From contig JAURYH010000021.1 of NCBI GenBank assembly GCA_030653975.1, forward strand, positions 1 through 64,000: a stretch of 64,000 nucleotides of DNA, in the 5' to 3' direction. A program made the translations under genes and the position numbers. The notes under the pieces are model-generated. The model was not told where the DNA came from and searched no databases. It saw nothing but the letters and a program-made list of their open reading frames with translations. Positions 27,401 to 34,532 of this stretch are shown here, one piece after another. The number at the start of each line of letters is the position of its first letter. The stretch's first letter is position 1. Source of the DNA: Hydrogenophaga sp. GTDB taxonomy: Bacteria > Pseudomonadota > Gammaproteobacteria > Burkholderiales > Burkholderiaceae_C.

Positions 27401-28026
27401 TTGCTTTTCGATCCCAGTTTGCTTTCTTTGCCAGCGAACAAGCGGTTGATGTTTTCAGCATGGCGCCACACCAGCAGGAGGCCCATGACCGCCAGGCTCA
27501 ACACCATCACATTCGGCGCATCCCAGGCCACCTGGCGACCGAACAGGTAGTACGCGGGGGCGAACACCGCCGTGACGATGGAAGCCAGCGACGAATAGCG
27601 AAAGAAGTACGCCATGATCGCCCAGGTGGCCAGCGAGGCGAGGCCAAGCCAGGGGTTGAAGCCGAGGATCACGCCGGCCGCCGTGGCCACGCCCTTGCCG
27701 CCCTGGAAACGGAAGAACACCGGATACAGGTGTCCGAGAAAAGCCGCCAGGCCGACCAGTGCCACCGTGCCATCGCCCAGCCCCCAGGCCTCACCCCACC
27801 ACTTCACCGCCACCACCGGCAGCCAGCCCTTGAAGGCGTCCAGCAGCAGGGTGACGATGGCGGCGGCCTTGCTGCCCGAGCGCAGCACGTTGGTGGCACC
27901 GGGGTTCTTGCTGCCGAAAGTGCGCGGGTCGTTCAGGCCCATCGCGCGACTGACCAGCACGGCAAACGACAGCGAACCGATCAGGTAGGCGGCCACGGTG
28001 GCGATGACGGGGTAGAGGGATTCCAA
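27397..28026 (-). CDS. plsY: Glycerol-3-phosphate acyltransferase PlsY
   Basis: The 209-residue inner-membrane enzyme transfers an acyl group from acyl-phosphate to glycerol-3-phosphate. The three PlsY motifs are visible: GSLSFAVL, GSKNPGATNVLR and GHLYPVFFRFQGGKGVATA. About five membrane segments are apparent. It overlaps ridA by four bases at its 3' end. Confidence 0.96.
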   Translation of the reverse strand: MESLYPVIATVAAYLIGSLSFAVLVSRAMGLNDPRTFGSKNPGATNVLRSGSKAAAIVTLLLDAFKGWLPVVAVKWWGEAWGLGDGTVALVGLAAFLGHLYPVFFRFQGGKGVATAAGVILGFNPWLGLASLATWAIMAYFFRYSSLASIVTAVFAPAYYLFGRQVAWDAPNVMVLSLAVMGLLLVWRHAENINRLFAGKESKLGSKSK

Positions 28027-28090
28027 GGCGACGTCCTCGTTGTTGTTCTGGGGGTTCGCGCATCCAGCGCGCGCGGGTGGTTCCGGTCGC

Positions 28091-28591
28091 CTATTCTGCC
28101 AGCGCGCACTGCACGGCTTTTGCCCCCAGCGGACCGCTGAGCACGGCCGGATCGATGCCGACCAGAAAACCGCGCCGCCCGCCGTTGATCCAGATCTTCG
28201 GCAGCGCCAGCACCGTGGACTCCACCCAGACCGGCATGTCGCGCTTCAGTCCAAACGGCGAGGTGCCGCCCACGAAATAGCCGCTGTGCCGGTTCGCCAC
28301 TTCGGGCTTGCAGGGCTCGACCGACTTGGCGCCGATCTGGCGCGCCAGGTTCTTGGTCGACACCGTGCGGTTGCCGTGCATCAGCACCGCCAGCGGCTTC
28401 GCCGCCTCGTCCTGCATGATCAGCGTCTTGACCACGGCGAAGGGATCGAAGCCCAGAACCGCCGCGCTGTGCTGCGCACCGCCGTGCTCCAGGTACTCGT
28501 AAGGATGCTCGGTGAACACCACACCGTGCGCCTTGAGCCAGGCGGTGGCTGGGGTTTCGGAGGCATGGGACTCCCCCCTGCGCCGCTTCAC
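28091..28591 (-). CDS. ybaK: Cys-tRNA(Pro)/Cys-tRNA(Cys) deacylase YbaK-like
   Basis: The protein has the YbaK/EbsC editing domain: SETPATAWLKAHGV, the motif VVKTLIMQDE, LMHGNRTVSTKNLARQIGAKSVEP and GYFVGGTSPFGLKRDMPVWVE. YbaK hydrolyses mischarged Cys-tRNA(Pro). No ATG lies close before the conserved domain in frame; I take GTG 28591, which has an AGGGGGG site five bases upstream, giving 166 residues. That start lies inside an intergenic repeat, so the repeat seems to supply the ribosome-binding site and the first residues. The frame is open further up to 28726. Confidence 0.85.
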   Translation of the reverse strand: MKRRRGESHASETPATAWLKAHGVVFTEHPYEYLEHGGAQHSAAVLGFDPFAVVKTLIMQDEAAKPLAVLMHGNRTVSTKNLARQIGAKSVEPCKPEVANRHSGYFVGGTSPFGLKRDMPVWVESTVLALPKIWINGGRRGFLVGIDPAVLSGPLGAKAVQCALAE

Positions 28592-28682
28592 GGCTTCCCC
28601 CCTCTCTGGCGCGCTTTCAGCGCTGGGAGGGGGGACGGCACCTGCGGCCTGGCAGAGCCAGTTCCGCGGTGCCTCTCGGCGG
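28573..28682. repeat. Dispersed repeat, family B, overlapping the ybaK start
   Basis: CCCCCCTGCGCCGCTTCACGG leads into CCCCCCTCTCTGGCGCGCTTTCAGCGC..GGGAGGGGGG and GGCCTGGCAGAGCCAGTTCCGCGG, the family B pattern with a longer central hairpin. Its left end overlaps the inferred GTG start of ybaK and its first codons. Confidence 0.65.
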
Positions 28683-28709
28683 ACCCCCCGCATGCGGCAC
28701 ACCGATGTT

Positions 28710-29753
28710 TCATTGGGCGGGATCACGAACTTCCCAACGGATCTGGTCGATCGCTTTCACCAGTTCCGGCGACAGCGCCGTGCCCCAGGCATCCAGGCAT
28801 TCGTCCAGCTGCGCCAGCGAGGTCACACCGATGATGGTGCTGGCCACGCGCCAGTTGGTGAAACAGAAGGCCAGCGCCAGCTGAGCAGGCGTCATGCCGT
28901 GCTCGCGGGCCAGCGCGTTGTAGCGGCGGGCGGCATCCAGCGCCTCCGGCCGGCCCCAGCGCTGTTTGCGCATCGAGTCGTACAGCGCCATTCGGCCGGC
29001 ATCGCCCACCAGCCCGTTGGCGTCGTACTTGCCGGTCAGCAGGCCAAAGCCCAGCGGCGAATACGCCAGCAGCGACACGCCCAGGCGGTGGCAGGTTTCG
29101 TCGAGCCCGTTCTCATAGCTGCGGTTGATCAGGCAATACGGGTTCTGCACCGTGGCCACGCGCGGCAGGCCGTGTTGCTCGGCCAGGCGCACGAACTCGT
29201 GCACGCCATAGGATGTCTCGTTCGACAGGCCCACCGCCCGCACCTTGCCCGCTTTCACCAGATCGGCCAGCGCTTCGAGCTGCTCCAGCACGGAAACACC
29301 CGGCTTGTCCTTGGCCGGATCGAAATACAGCGCGCCGAAAGCGGGCACGTTGCGCGCCGGCCAGTGGATCTGGTACAGGTCGATCACGTCGGTCTGCAGG
29401 CGTCGCAGGCTGGCTTCGCAGGCCTCGATGATGCCGGCCTTGCTCACCTCGGGACGCAGCCAGGGCATGCCGCGGGCGGGGCCGGCCACCTTGGTGGCGA
29501 GCACGAGTTTTTCGCGCGCGCCCGGCGTTTTGGCGAACCAGTTGCCGAGGATGGTTTCGGTGGCGCCGCAGGTTTCGGCCCGGGCGGGCACGGCATACAT
29601 TTCGGCCGCGTCGAGGAAGTTGACACCGCGCTCCAGCGAGCGGTCCAGGATCCGGTGGGCATCGGCCTCGTTGACCTGTTCACCAAAGGTCATGGTGCCG
29701 AGGCAGATGGGGGTGACTTGCAGGGCGCTGGCGCCCAGTGAAACAGTGTTCAT
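28710..29753 (-). CDS. NADP(H)-dependent aldo/keto reductase, Tas type
   Basis: The 347-residue (beta/alpha)8 protein has LGTMTFGEQVNEADAH, FLDAAEMYAVP (catalytic Asp and Tyr), LVLATKVAG (Lys) and DLYQIHWPARN (His), the full aldo/keto reductase tetrad. Length and the EMY-VP string match the Tas/YghZ branch. Physiological substrate is unknown. A perfect inverted repeat lies 37 bases upstream. Confidence 0.92.
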   Translation of the reverse strand: MNTVSLGASALQVTPICLGTMTFGEQVNEADAHRILDRSLERGVNFLDAAEMYAVPARAETCGATETILGNWFAKTPGAREKLVLATKVAGPARGMPWLRPEVSKAGIIEACEASLRRLQTDVIDLYQIHWPARNVPAFGALYFDPAKDKPGVSVLEQLEALADLVKAGKVRAVGLSNETSYGVHEFVRLAEQHGLPRVATVQNPYCLINRSYENGLDETCHRLGVSLLAYSPLGFGLLTGKYDANGLVGDAGRMALYDSMRKQRWGRPEALDAARRYNALAREHGMTPAQLALAFCFTNWRVASTIIGVTSLAQLDECLDAWGTALSPELVKAIDQIRWEVRDPAQ

Positions 29754-29789
29754 GAAGAAGTGTGCAAATGCGTATGACTTGAAATCGGA

Positions 29790-29804
29790 AGACCGAAACG
29801 GTCT
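29790..29804. promoter_or_regulatory. Inverted repeat between the reductase and lipoprotein genes
   Basis: AGACCGAAACGGTCT is a perfect six-base inverted repeat with a three-base centre in the gap between divergent genes. It could be an operator or a small hairpin; nothing in the sequence names its partner. Confidence 0.3.
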
Positions 29805-29877
29805 ATAAGTTTAGGGCCGCGGGAAAGCCCCGTGTGTCGCCCGTGAACCCGCCTGCCTGACTGCTCTGGAGTTGCCC

Positions 29878-30318
29878 ATGTACCGATTCAAGCCCCTGAA
29901 CCTGCTTTCTGCCCTGGCCTTGTGTGTCGCCGTGGCGGGCTGTGGCACGCCCGGCCGGGGTCCTGGCCCAGGGCCCGACCGTTCTGGCGCAGCCACTGGA
30001 ACCGTGCTCGATATGCCCGTCGCGGAAGCGTTTGCCCCCGGGCGCTCGGCCATCAAACCCGCCCTCGCCCGCGAGCTCAATGCCCTCGCGCAAGGGCTGC
30101 AGGGGCGAGGCTATTCGCGCCTGCGCATCGTAGGCCCCGGCGACGAGACGGGCCGTGCATCGTCCAACCGGATGCTGGCGCTGGACCGCGCTCACAGCGT
30201 GCGCGATTACCTGATCGCGCGCGGCCTGTCGGTGACGCGGTTGCAGGCCGAAGGCCAAGCCAACAAGCGCAGCCTGGAAATCCACGTGACGGTGCCGCCC
30301 GGTCGCCACGCCCGTTGA
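29878..30318 (+). CDS. OmpA-like domain lipoprotein
   Basis: The 146-residue protein has a lipobox (VAVAGCGT, Cys at residue 22) and a C-terminal OmpA-like fold: IKPALARELNALAQGL, LRIVGPGDETG and an R-A-SVRDYLIARGL block with LQAEGQAN. These domains bind peptidoglycan non-covalently. The usual Asp and Arg ligands are only partly recognisable (here N-RMLALDRAHSVRDYL). The start has GGAG seven bases upstream. Confidence 0.8.
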   Translation: MYRFKPLNLLSALALCVAVAGCGTPGRGPGPGPDRSGAATGTVLDMPVAEAFAPGRSAIKPALARELNALAQGLQGRGYSRLRIVGPGDETGRASSNRMLALDRAHSVRDYLIARGLSVTRLQAEGQANKRSLEIHVTVPPGRHAR

Positions 30319-30397
30319 GCGTGCACTGCCCAGCCTCCGACTTCTGGCTGCGGTGCGAGCTCCCTTCGGAACGGCCGGGCTGACACGCTGGCCAGCG

Positions 30398-32248
30398 TCA
30401 AGCCAGCGCCCGGGCCCGCGCTTCTTCCTGCAGCCGCAACACACGGCGCTGCACCTTGCCGGTGGTGGTCATGGGCAGGGACTCGACGTATTCGATCTCT
30501 TTCGGGTATTCATAGGGCGCGAGCTTGCCTTTCACATGCGCCTGCAGTTCCGCCGTGAGGCGCGCCTCAAACCCGGCATCACCCAGGCTGCGCCCGGGCT
30601 TTGCGTTGAGGTATTCCTGCGCCAGCACCACATAGGCCTTGACCACCGCACCGCGCTCGGGATCGGGCTTGGGCACCACCGCTGCGTTGGCCACGGCCGG
30701 GTGCTTGACCAGACAGTTTTCGATCTCGCTCGGCCCGATGCGGTAACCCGCGGCTTTGAACACGTCGTCGCTGCGACCATGGAACCAGAGGTAACCGTCG
30801 GCATCGCGAATCGCCATGTCACCGGTGCGGCACCAGCTGCTGGCCATGTCGCCAGTGAACTTGGCACGCGTGGCGGCCTCGTTCTTCCAGTAGCCGAGGA
30901 AGAAGATCGGGTCCGGGTCGCCGTGAACATCCAGGCGGTGCACCGCCACGTCGCCCGGTACACCGACCGGGCATTCGTGGCCTTCATCGTCGATCACCGC
31001 GACGCGGTGGCCCGGGTAGCCTTTGCCCATGCTGCCCGGCTTCGCTGGCCAACCGGTTCGCCCCCGCGTTCCGCCGCTGCGCGGGTCGCTGCCCCCCGTG
31101 GGAGTGCCGCCTTGCTTGGGACGGCCCGGCGCTGCGGCGTCCCATTGCATGGCGCAGTTGCCCACGATGTAGTTGATCTCGGTCTGGCCAAACATTTCGT
31201 TGACCGTCACGCCCAGTTGCTGCTGGCAGTAGGCGAACACCGCATCGCCCACGGCTTCGCCCGCGCTCATGATGGCCTGCAGCTGGAACCGGAACTGCTT
31301 TCGCGGCTGGGGGTAGGCCTTCATCATGGCCTTGAGCGCGGTCGGGAACAGGAAGGTGTGGGTGACGCTGTGCCGTTCCATCAGCTCGAACGCGGTCTGC
31401 GGGCTGAAGCGGCCATTGAAGGCCACGATGGGGCGACCGAAATACAGCGAAGGCAGCAGCGCATCCATCAGGCCGCCGGTCCAGGCCCAGTCGGCCGGTG
31501 ACCAGAACACCGCCCGCGAGGGCTGGCTGGCGTCGAAGGGGTCGAAGCCAAACCAGTTCTGGCTGCAGACAAAGCCCGTGAGGTTGCCGATGAGCGCGCG
31601 GTGCGGAATCAGCGCGCCTTTTGGGTTGCCGGTGGTGCCGCTGGTGTAGATCAGCACCGCGGCTTCGTCGGCACGGGTGTGAACCACATCAAACCCCGTG
31701 TCCGCCTGCGCGAGCAACTTGGCCCAGTCCAGGGCTGTCGCACCCCCGCCCTGTCCATCCACCGCCACCACCGAGCGCAACAGCGGGCAGTTGCCGCCGA
31801 CCGACTGCACCGCGGCCAGTGTGCTGGCGTCGCAGATCGCCACCACCGCCTCGCTGTCCTGCAGGCGGAACTCCAGCGCCTCGGGGCCGAACAGCTGCGA
31901 CAGCGGCATGCCCACCGCGCCCATCTGCAGCACGGCCATGTAGGCCACAGCGGTCTCGAAGCGCTGCGGCATCACGATCGCCACGCGATCGCCTCGCTGC
32001 ACGCCCAGCACCTCGAGCGCGTTGGACAGGCGGTTGGCCTGCTGCTGCAGTTCGGCGTAACTGTGACGACGGTCCGGCTGGCCGGGGGCGCAGGCGATCA
32101 CCGCGGTCTGCTGCGCCGTGGCCGGATCGGCGGCCCACCGGCGCGAGCAGACCACCGCCATGTTGAAGTGTTCGGGCACCTGCCAGCCAAAGCGGCTGTG
32201 CAGATCGGCGTAGTGGTCGGGGGTGTCGCTGGCTTGACGCTGGCGCAT
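30398..32248 (-). CDS. Acyl-CoA synthetase (AMP-forming), with an in-frame repeat insert
   Basis: The 616-residue adenylate-forming enzyme has the ATP loop IYTSGTTGNPKG, FGQTEINY, the hinge region AAGYRIGPSEIE and the C-terminal catalytic lysine in TTTGKVQRR. It activates a short- or medium-chain acid to its CoA ester. I start at ATG 32248, with GGAG seven bases upstream. A 35-residue stretch rich in Gly, Arg and Pro interrupts the normally continuous block between GNCAM and KPGSMGKGYPGH; it is encoded by a family A repeat (31043-31147) and keeps the reading frame. The insert is in a surface-like loop near the active site, so activity is plausible but not certain. Divergent from the hydrolase gene. 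Confidence 0.88.
   Translation of the reverse strand: MRQRQASDTPDHYADLHSRFGWQVPEHFNMAVVCSRRWAADPATAQQTAVIACAPGQPDRRHSYAELQQQANRLSNALEVLGVQRGDRVAIVMPQRFETAVAYMAVLQMGAVGMPLSQLFGPEALEFRLQDSEAVVAICDASTLAAVQSVGGNCPLLRSVVAVDGQGGGATALDWAKLLAQADTGFDVVHTRADEAAVLIYTSGTTGNPKGALIPHRALIGNLTGFVCSQNWFGFDPFDASQPSRAVFWSPADWAWTGGLMDALLPSLYFGRPIVAFNGRFSPQTAFELMERHSVTHTFLFPTALKAMMKAYPQPRKQFRFQLQAIMSAGEAVGDAVFAYCQQQLGVTVNEMFGQTEINYIVGNCAMQWDAAAPGRPKQGGTPTGGSDPRSGGTRGRTGWPAKPGSMGKGYPGHRVAVIDDEGHECPVGVPGDVAVHRLDVHGDPDPIFFLGYWKNEAATRAKFTGDMASSWCRTGDMAIRDADGYLWFHGRSDDVFKAAGYRIGPSEIENCLVKHPAVANAAVVPKPDPERGAVVKAYVVLAQEYLNAKPGRSLGDAGFEARLTAELQAHVKGKLAPYEYPKEIEYVESLPMTTTGKVQRRVLRLQEEARARALA
31043..31147. repeat. Family A repeat inserted in frame in the acyl-CoA synthetase gene
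   Basis: 105 bases (35 codons) separate the codons for Met and Lys that adjoin in ordinary family members. On the minus strand the insert reads GCCGGGCCGTCCCAAGCAAG ... GGGGGGCAGCG ... GCGGGGGCG, matching in order the copy inside the neighbouring hydrolase gene and the intergenic copy at 14589-14658. Confidence 0.7.
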
Positions 32249-32282
32249 GAAAGGTCTCCGTCTCGTCTTTATGATGAATCGA

Positions 32283-33272
32283 ATGTACCAAGCACTGAAA
32301 GCCTCGCGCAGCACGTTTGTACCCATCCGCCACCTGCCCTACCACGTGCGCCAGTGGGGCGAACCGGTGGCCGGACAGGCGCCGCTGGTGCTGGTGCACG
32401 GCTGGATGGACGTGTCGGCTTCTTGGCAATTCATGGTGGACGCGCTGAAGACCGATCGCTGGATCATCGCCCCCGACTGGCGCGGCTTCGGCCTGACGAA
32501 AGCGTGCATCGGTGCCGGGCCGCCCCAAACCGATGCGGGCCTCCTCGGGGGGCAGCGGGCACACGAAGTGGCCAGCGTGGGGGCCACATGCCCGGCCCCG
32601 GACAGCTACTGGTTCCCCGACTACCTGGCCGACCTCGATGCCCTGCTCGACCACTTCGCGGGTGAGCAACCGGTCGATCTGGTGGGCCACAGCATGGGCG
32701 GCAACGTGGCCATGATGTTCGCCGGCGTGCGGCCGCAGCGCATCCGCCGGCTGGTCAACCTCGAAGGCTTCGGCCTGCCCGCCACGCGCCCGGCCCAGGC
32801 GCCCGAGCGTTACGCGAAGTGGATGGACGAAATCAAGGCCCTGCACCGCGGCGAGATGGACCTCAAGCCCTACGAATCGGCCGACGGTGTGGCCCGCCGC
32901 CTGATGAAGACCAACCCGCGCCTGCCGCAGGACAAGGCCGACTGGCTGGCGCAGCACTGGGCCGCGCCCGATGCCCAGGGCGGTTGGAAGATCCTCGGCG
33001 ATCCCGCCCACAAGGTGGTCAGCGCCCACCTCTACCAGGTGGAAGAAGCGCTGGCGATCTACCGCCGCATCGCTGCGCCGGTGCTCAGCGTGACCGCCAG
33101 CGACGACAGCCTGGGCCAGTGGTGGAAAGACCAGTTCACGCTGGCGCAGTACCACGAGCGCCTGCAGGCCGTGCCCAGCCTGCAGAACGCGGTGATCCAG
33201 GACGCAGCCCACATGCTGCACCACGACCAGCCGCAAGCGCTGGCCACATTGATCGAGAACTTCCTGGACTGA
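32283..33272 (+). CDS. Alpha/beta-fold hydrolase, with an in-frame repeat insert
   Basis: The 329-residue protein has the oxyanion segment VLVHGWMD, the nucleophile elbow VGHSMGGN and a late His in AHMLHHDQP, so the Ser-Asp-His triad is present. Substrate is unknown. The start is uncertain: in-frame ATGs at 32271, 32274 and 32283 lack a good ribosome-binding site. Between GFGLT and DSYWFPDYLADLD, segments that are close together in related enzymes, lie about 32 extra residues encoded by a family A repeat. Only 35 bases separate it from the divergent acyl-CoA synthetase, which carries the same kind of insert. Confidence 0.85.
   Translation: MYQALKASRSTFVPIRHLPYHVRQWGEPVAGQAPLVLVHGWMDVSASWQFMVDALKTDRWIIAPDWRGFGLTKACIGAGPPQTDAGLLGGQRAHEVASVGATCPAPDSYWFPDYLADLDALLDHFAGEQPVDLVGHSMGGNVAMMFAGVRPQRIRRLVNLEGFGLPATRPAQAPERYAKWMDEIKALHRGEMDLKPYESADGVARRLMKTNPRLPQDKADWLAQHWAAPDAQGGWKILGDPAHKVVSAHLYQVEEALAIYRRIAAPVLSVTASDDSLGQWWKDQFTLAQYHERLQAVPSLQNAVIQDAAHMLHHDQPQALATLIENFLD
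32502..32597. repeat. Family A repeat inserted in frame in the hydrolase gene
   Basis: About 96 bases with the ordered blocks GCCGGGCCGCCCCAAACCGA, GGGGGGCAGCGG, CACGAAGTGG and GCGTGGGGGCC. They match the 14589-14658 intergenic copy in the same orientation and the 31043-31147 copy in the opposite one. The frame is kept through the insert. Confidence 0.7.
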
Positions 33273-33409
33273 GCGCCCTGGCGCAGCCCGGTAAAAGCCC
33301 GCTTGGCCGTTCGATGGTCGGGCATGAGAAAATCGCGTATTCGGCCCGACACTGCTGGCAGTCCGAGCGGGCCTCCCATTTTTTCGAACACCCACTGAAG
33401 GAACCCATC

Positions 33410-34514
33410 ATGGAAGCAGAACGCGTCAACACCATCCGCAGCCAACTCGAAGACCTGACCACCCGCGTGGTCGAGTTACGGAGGTATCTTTGACTACGAT
33501 GCCAAAGCATCGAAACTGAAAGAAGTCGAATCCGCGCTGGAAGACCCGACGGTCTGGAACGACCCCAAACGCGCCCAGGACCTGGGCCGGGAAAAGAAAT
33601 CGCTCGAAGACGTGGTGCTGGTGCTCGACCGTCTCACTGGCGAACTCTCGGACAACACCGAACTCTTCGAGATGTCGAGCGAAGACGATGACGAAGCCGG
33701 CCTGATCACCATCGAAGGCGAAGCCGCCAAGGTGGCCGCCGAGGTGGAGAAGCTCGAATTCCGCCGCATGTTCAACAACCCGGCCGATCCGCTGAACTGT
33801 TTCCTGGACATCCAGGCCGGCGCCGGTGGCACCGAGGCCTGCGACTGGGCCAGCATGCTGCTGCGCCAGTACCTCAAGTACTGCGAACGCAAGGGTTTCA
33901 CGACCACGATCGAAGACGAGACCGCGGGCGACACCGCCGGCATCAAGGGCGCCACCATCAAGATCGAGGGCGACTACGCCTTCGGCCTGCTGCGCACCGA
34001 AACCGGCGTGCACCGCCTGGTGCGCAAGAGCCCGTTCGACTCGTCAGGCGGCCGCCACACCTCGTTCGCCTCGGTGTTCGTCTACCCCGAGATCGACGAC
34101 TCGATCGAGATCAACATCAACCCGGCCGATGTGCGCACCGACACCTTCCGCGCCTCCGGCGCCGGTGGCCAGCACATCAACAAGACCGATTCGGCCGTGC
34201 GCCTGACGCACATCCCCACCGGCATCGTGGTGCAGTGCCAGGATGGCCGCAGCCAGCACAGCAACCGCGACGTGGCGTGGAAACGCCTGCGCTCGCGCCT
34301 GTACGACTTTGAACTGCGCAAGCAGCAGGAAGAGCAGCAGAAGCTCGAAGACACCAAGACCGATGTGGGCTGGGGCCACCAGATCCGCAGCTACGTGCTG
34401 GACAACAGCCGCATCAAGGACCTGCGCACCAACGTTGAGATTTCCGCCACGCAGAAGGTGCTGGACGGGGACCTCGACGCCTTCATCGAAGCCTCCCTGA
34501 AACAGGGTGTTTGA
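33410..34514 (+). CDS. prfB: Peptide chain release factor 2, with programmed +1 frameshift
   Basis: RF2 ends translation at UGA and UAA. The gene is in two frames: ATG 33410 to the TGA at 33491-33493 (27 residues ending RRYL), then the +1 frame from GAC 33492 to 34514, giving 367 residues in total. Domain evidence is the SPF stop-codon-reading tripeptide in [16 protein letters not shown] and the GGQ motif in [17 protein letters not shown]. The in-frame UGA lets RF2 control its own synthesis: when RF2 is scarce, ribosomes shift and make more. It is followed 18 bases later by pepN. Confidence 0.97.
33481..33494 (+). other. RF2 programmed frameshift site
   Basis: The heptamer-like site CTT TGA C (33488-33494) is preceded by GGAGG (33480-33484), the internal Shine-Dalgarno that stimulates the +1 shift. 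The spacing matches the classic bacterial prfB arrangement, with TAT before CTT. Confidence 0.95.
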
Positions 34515-34532
34515 TCATCTCGAAAGCATCCC

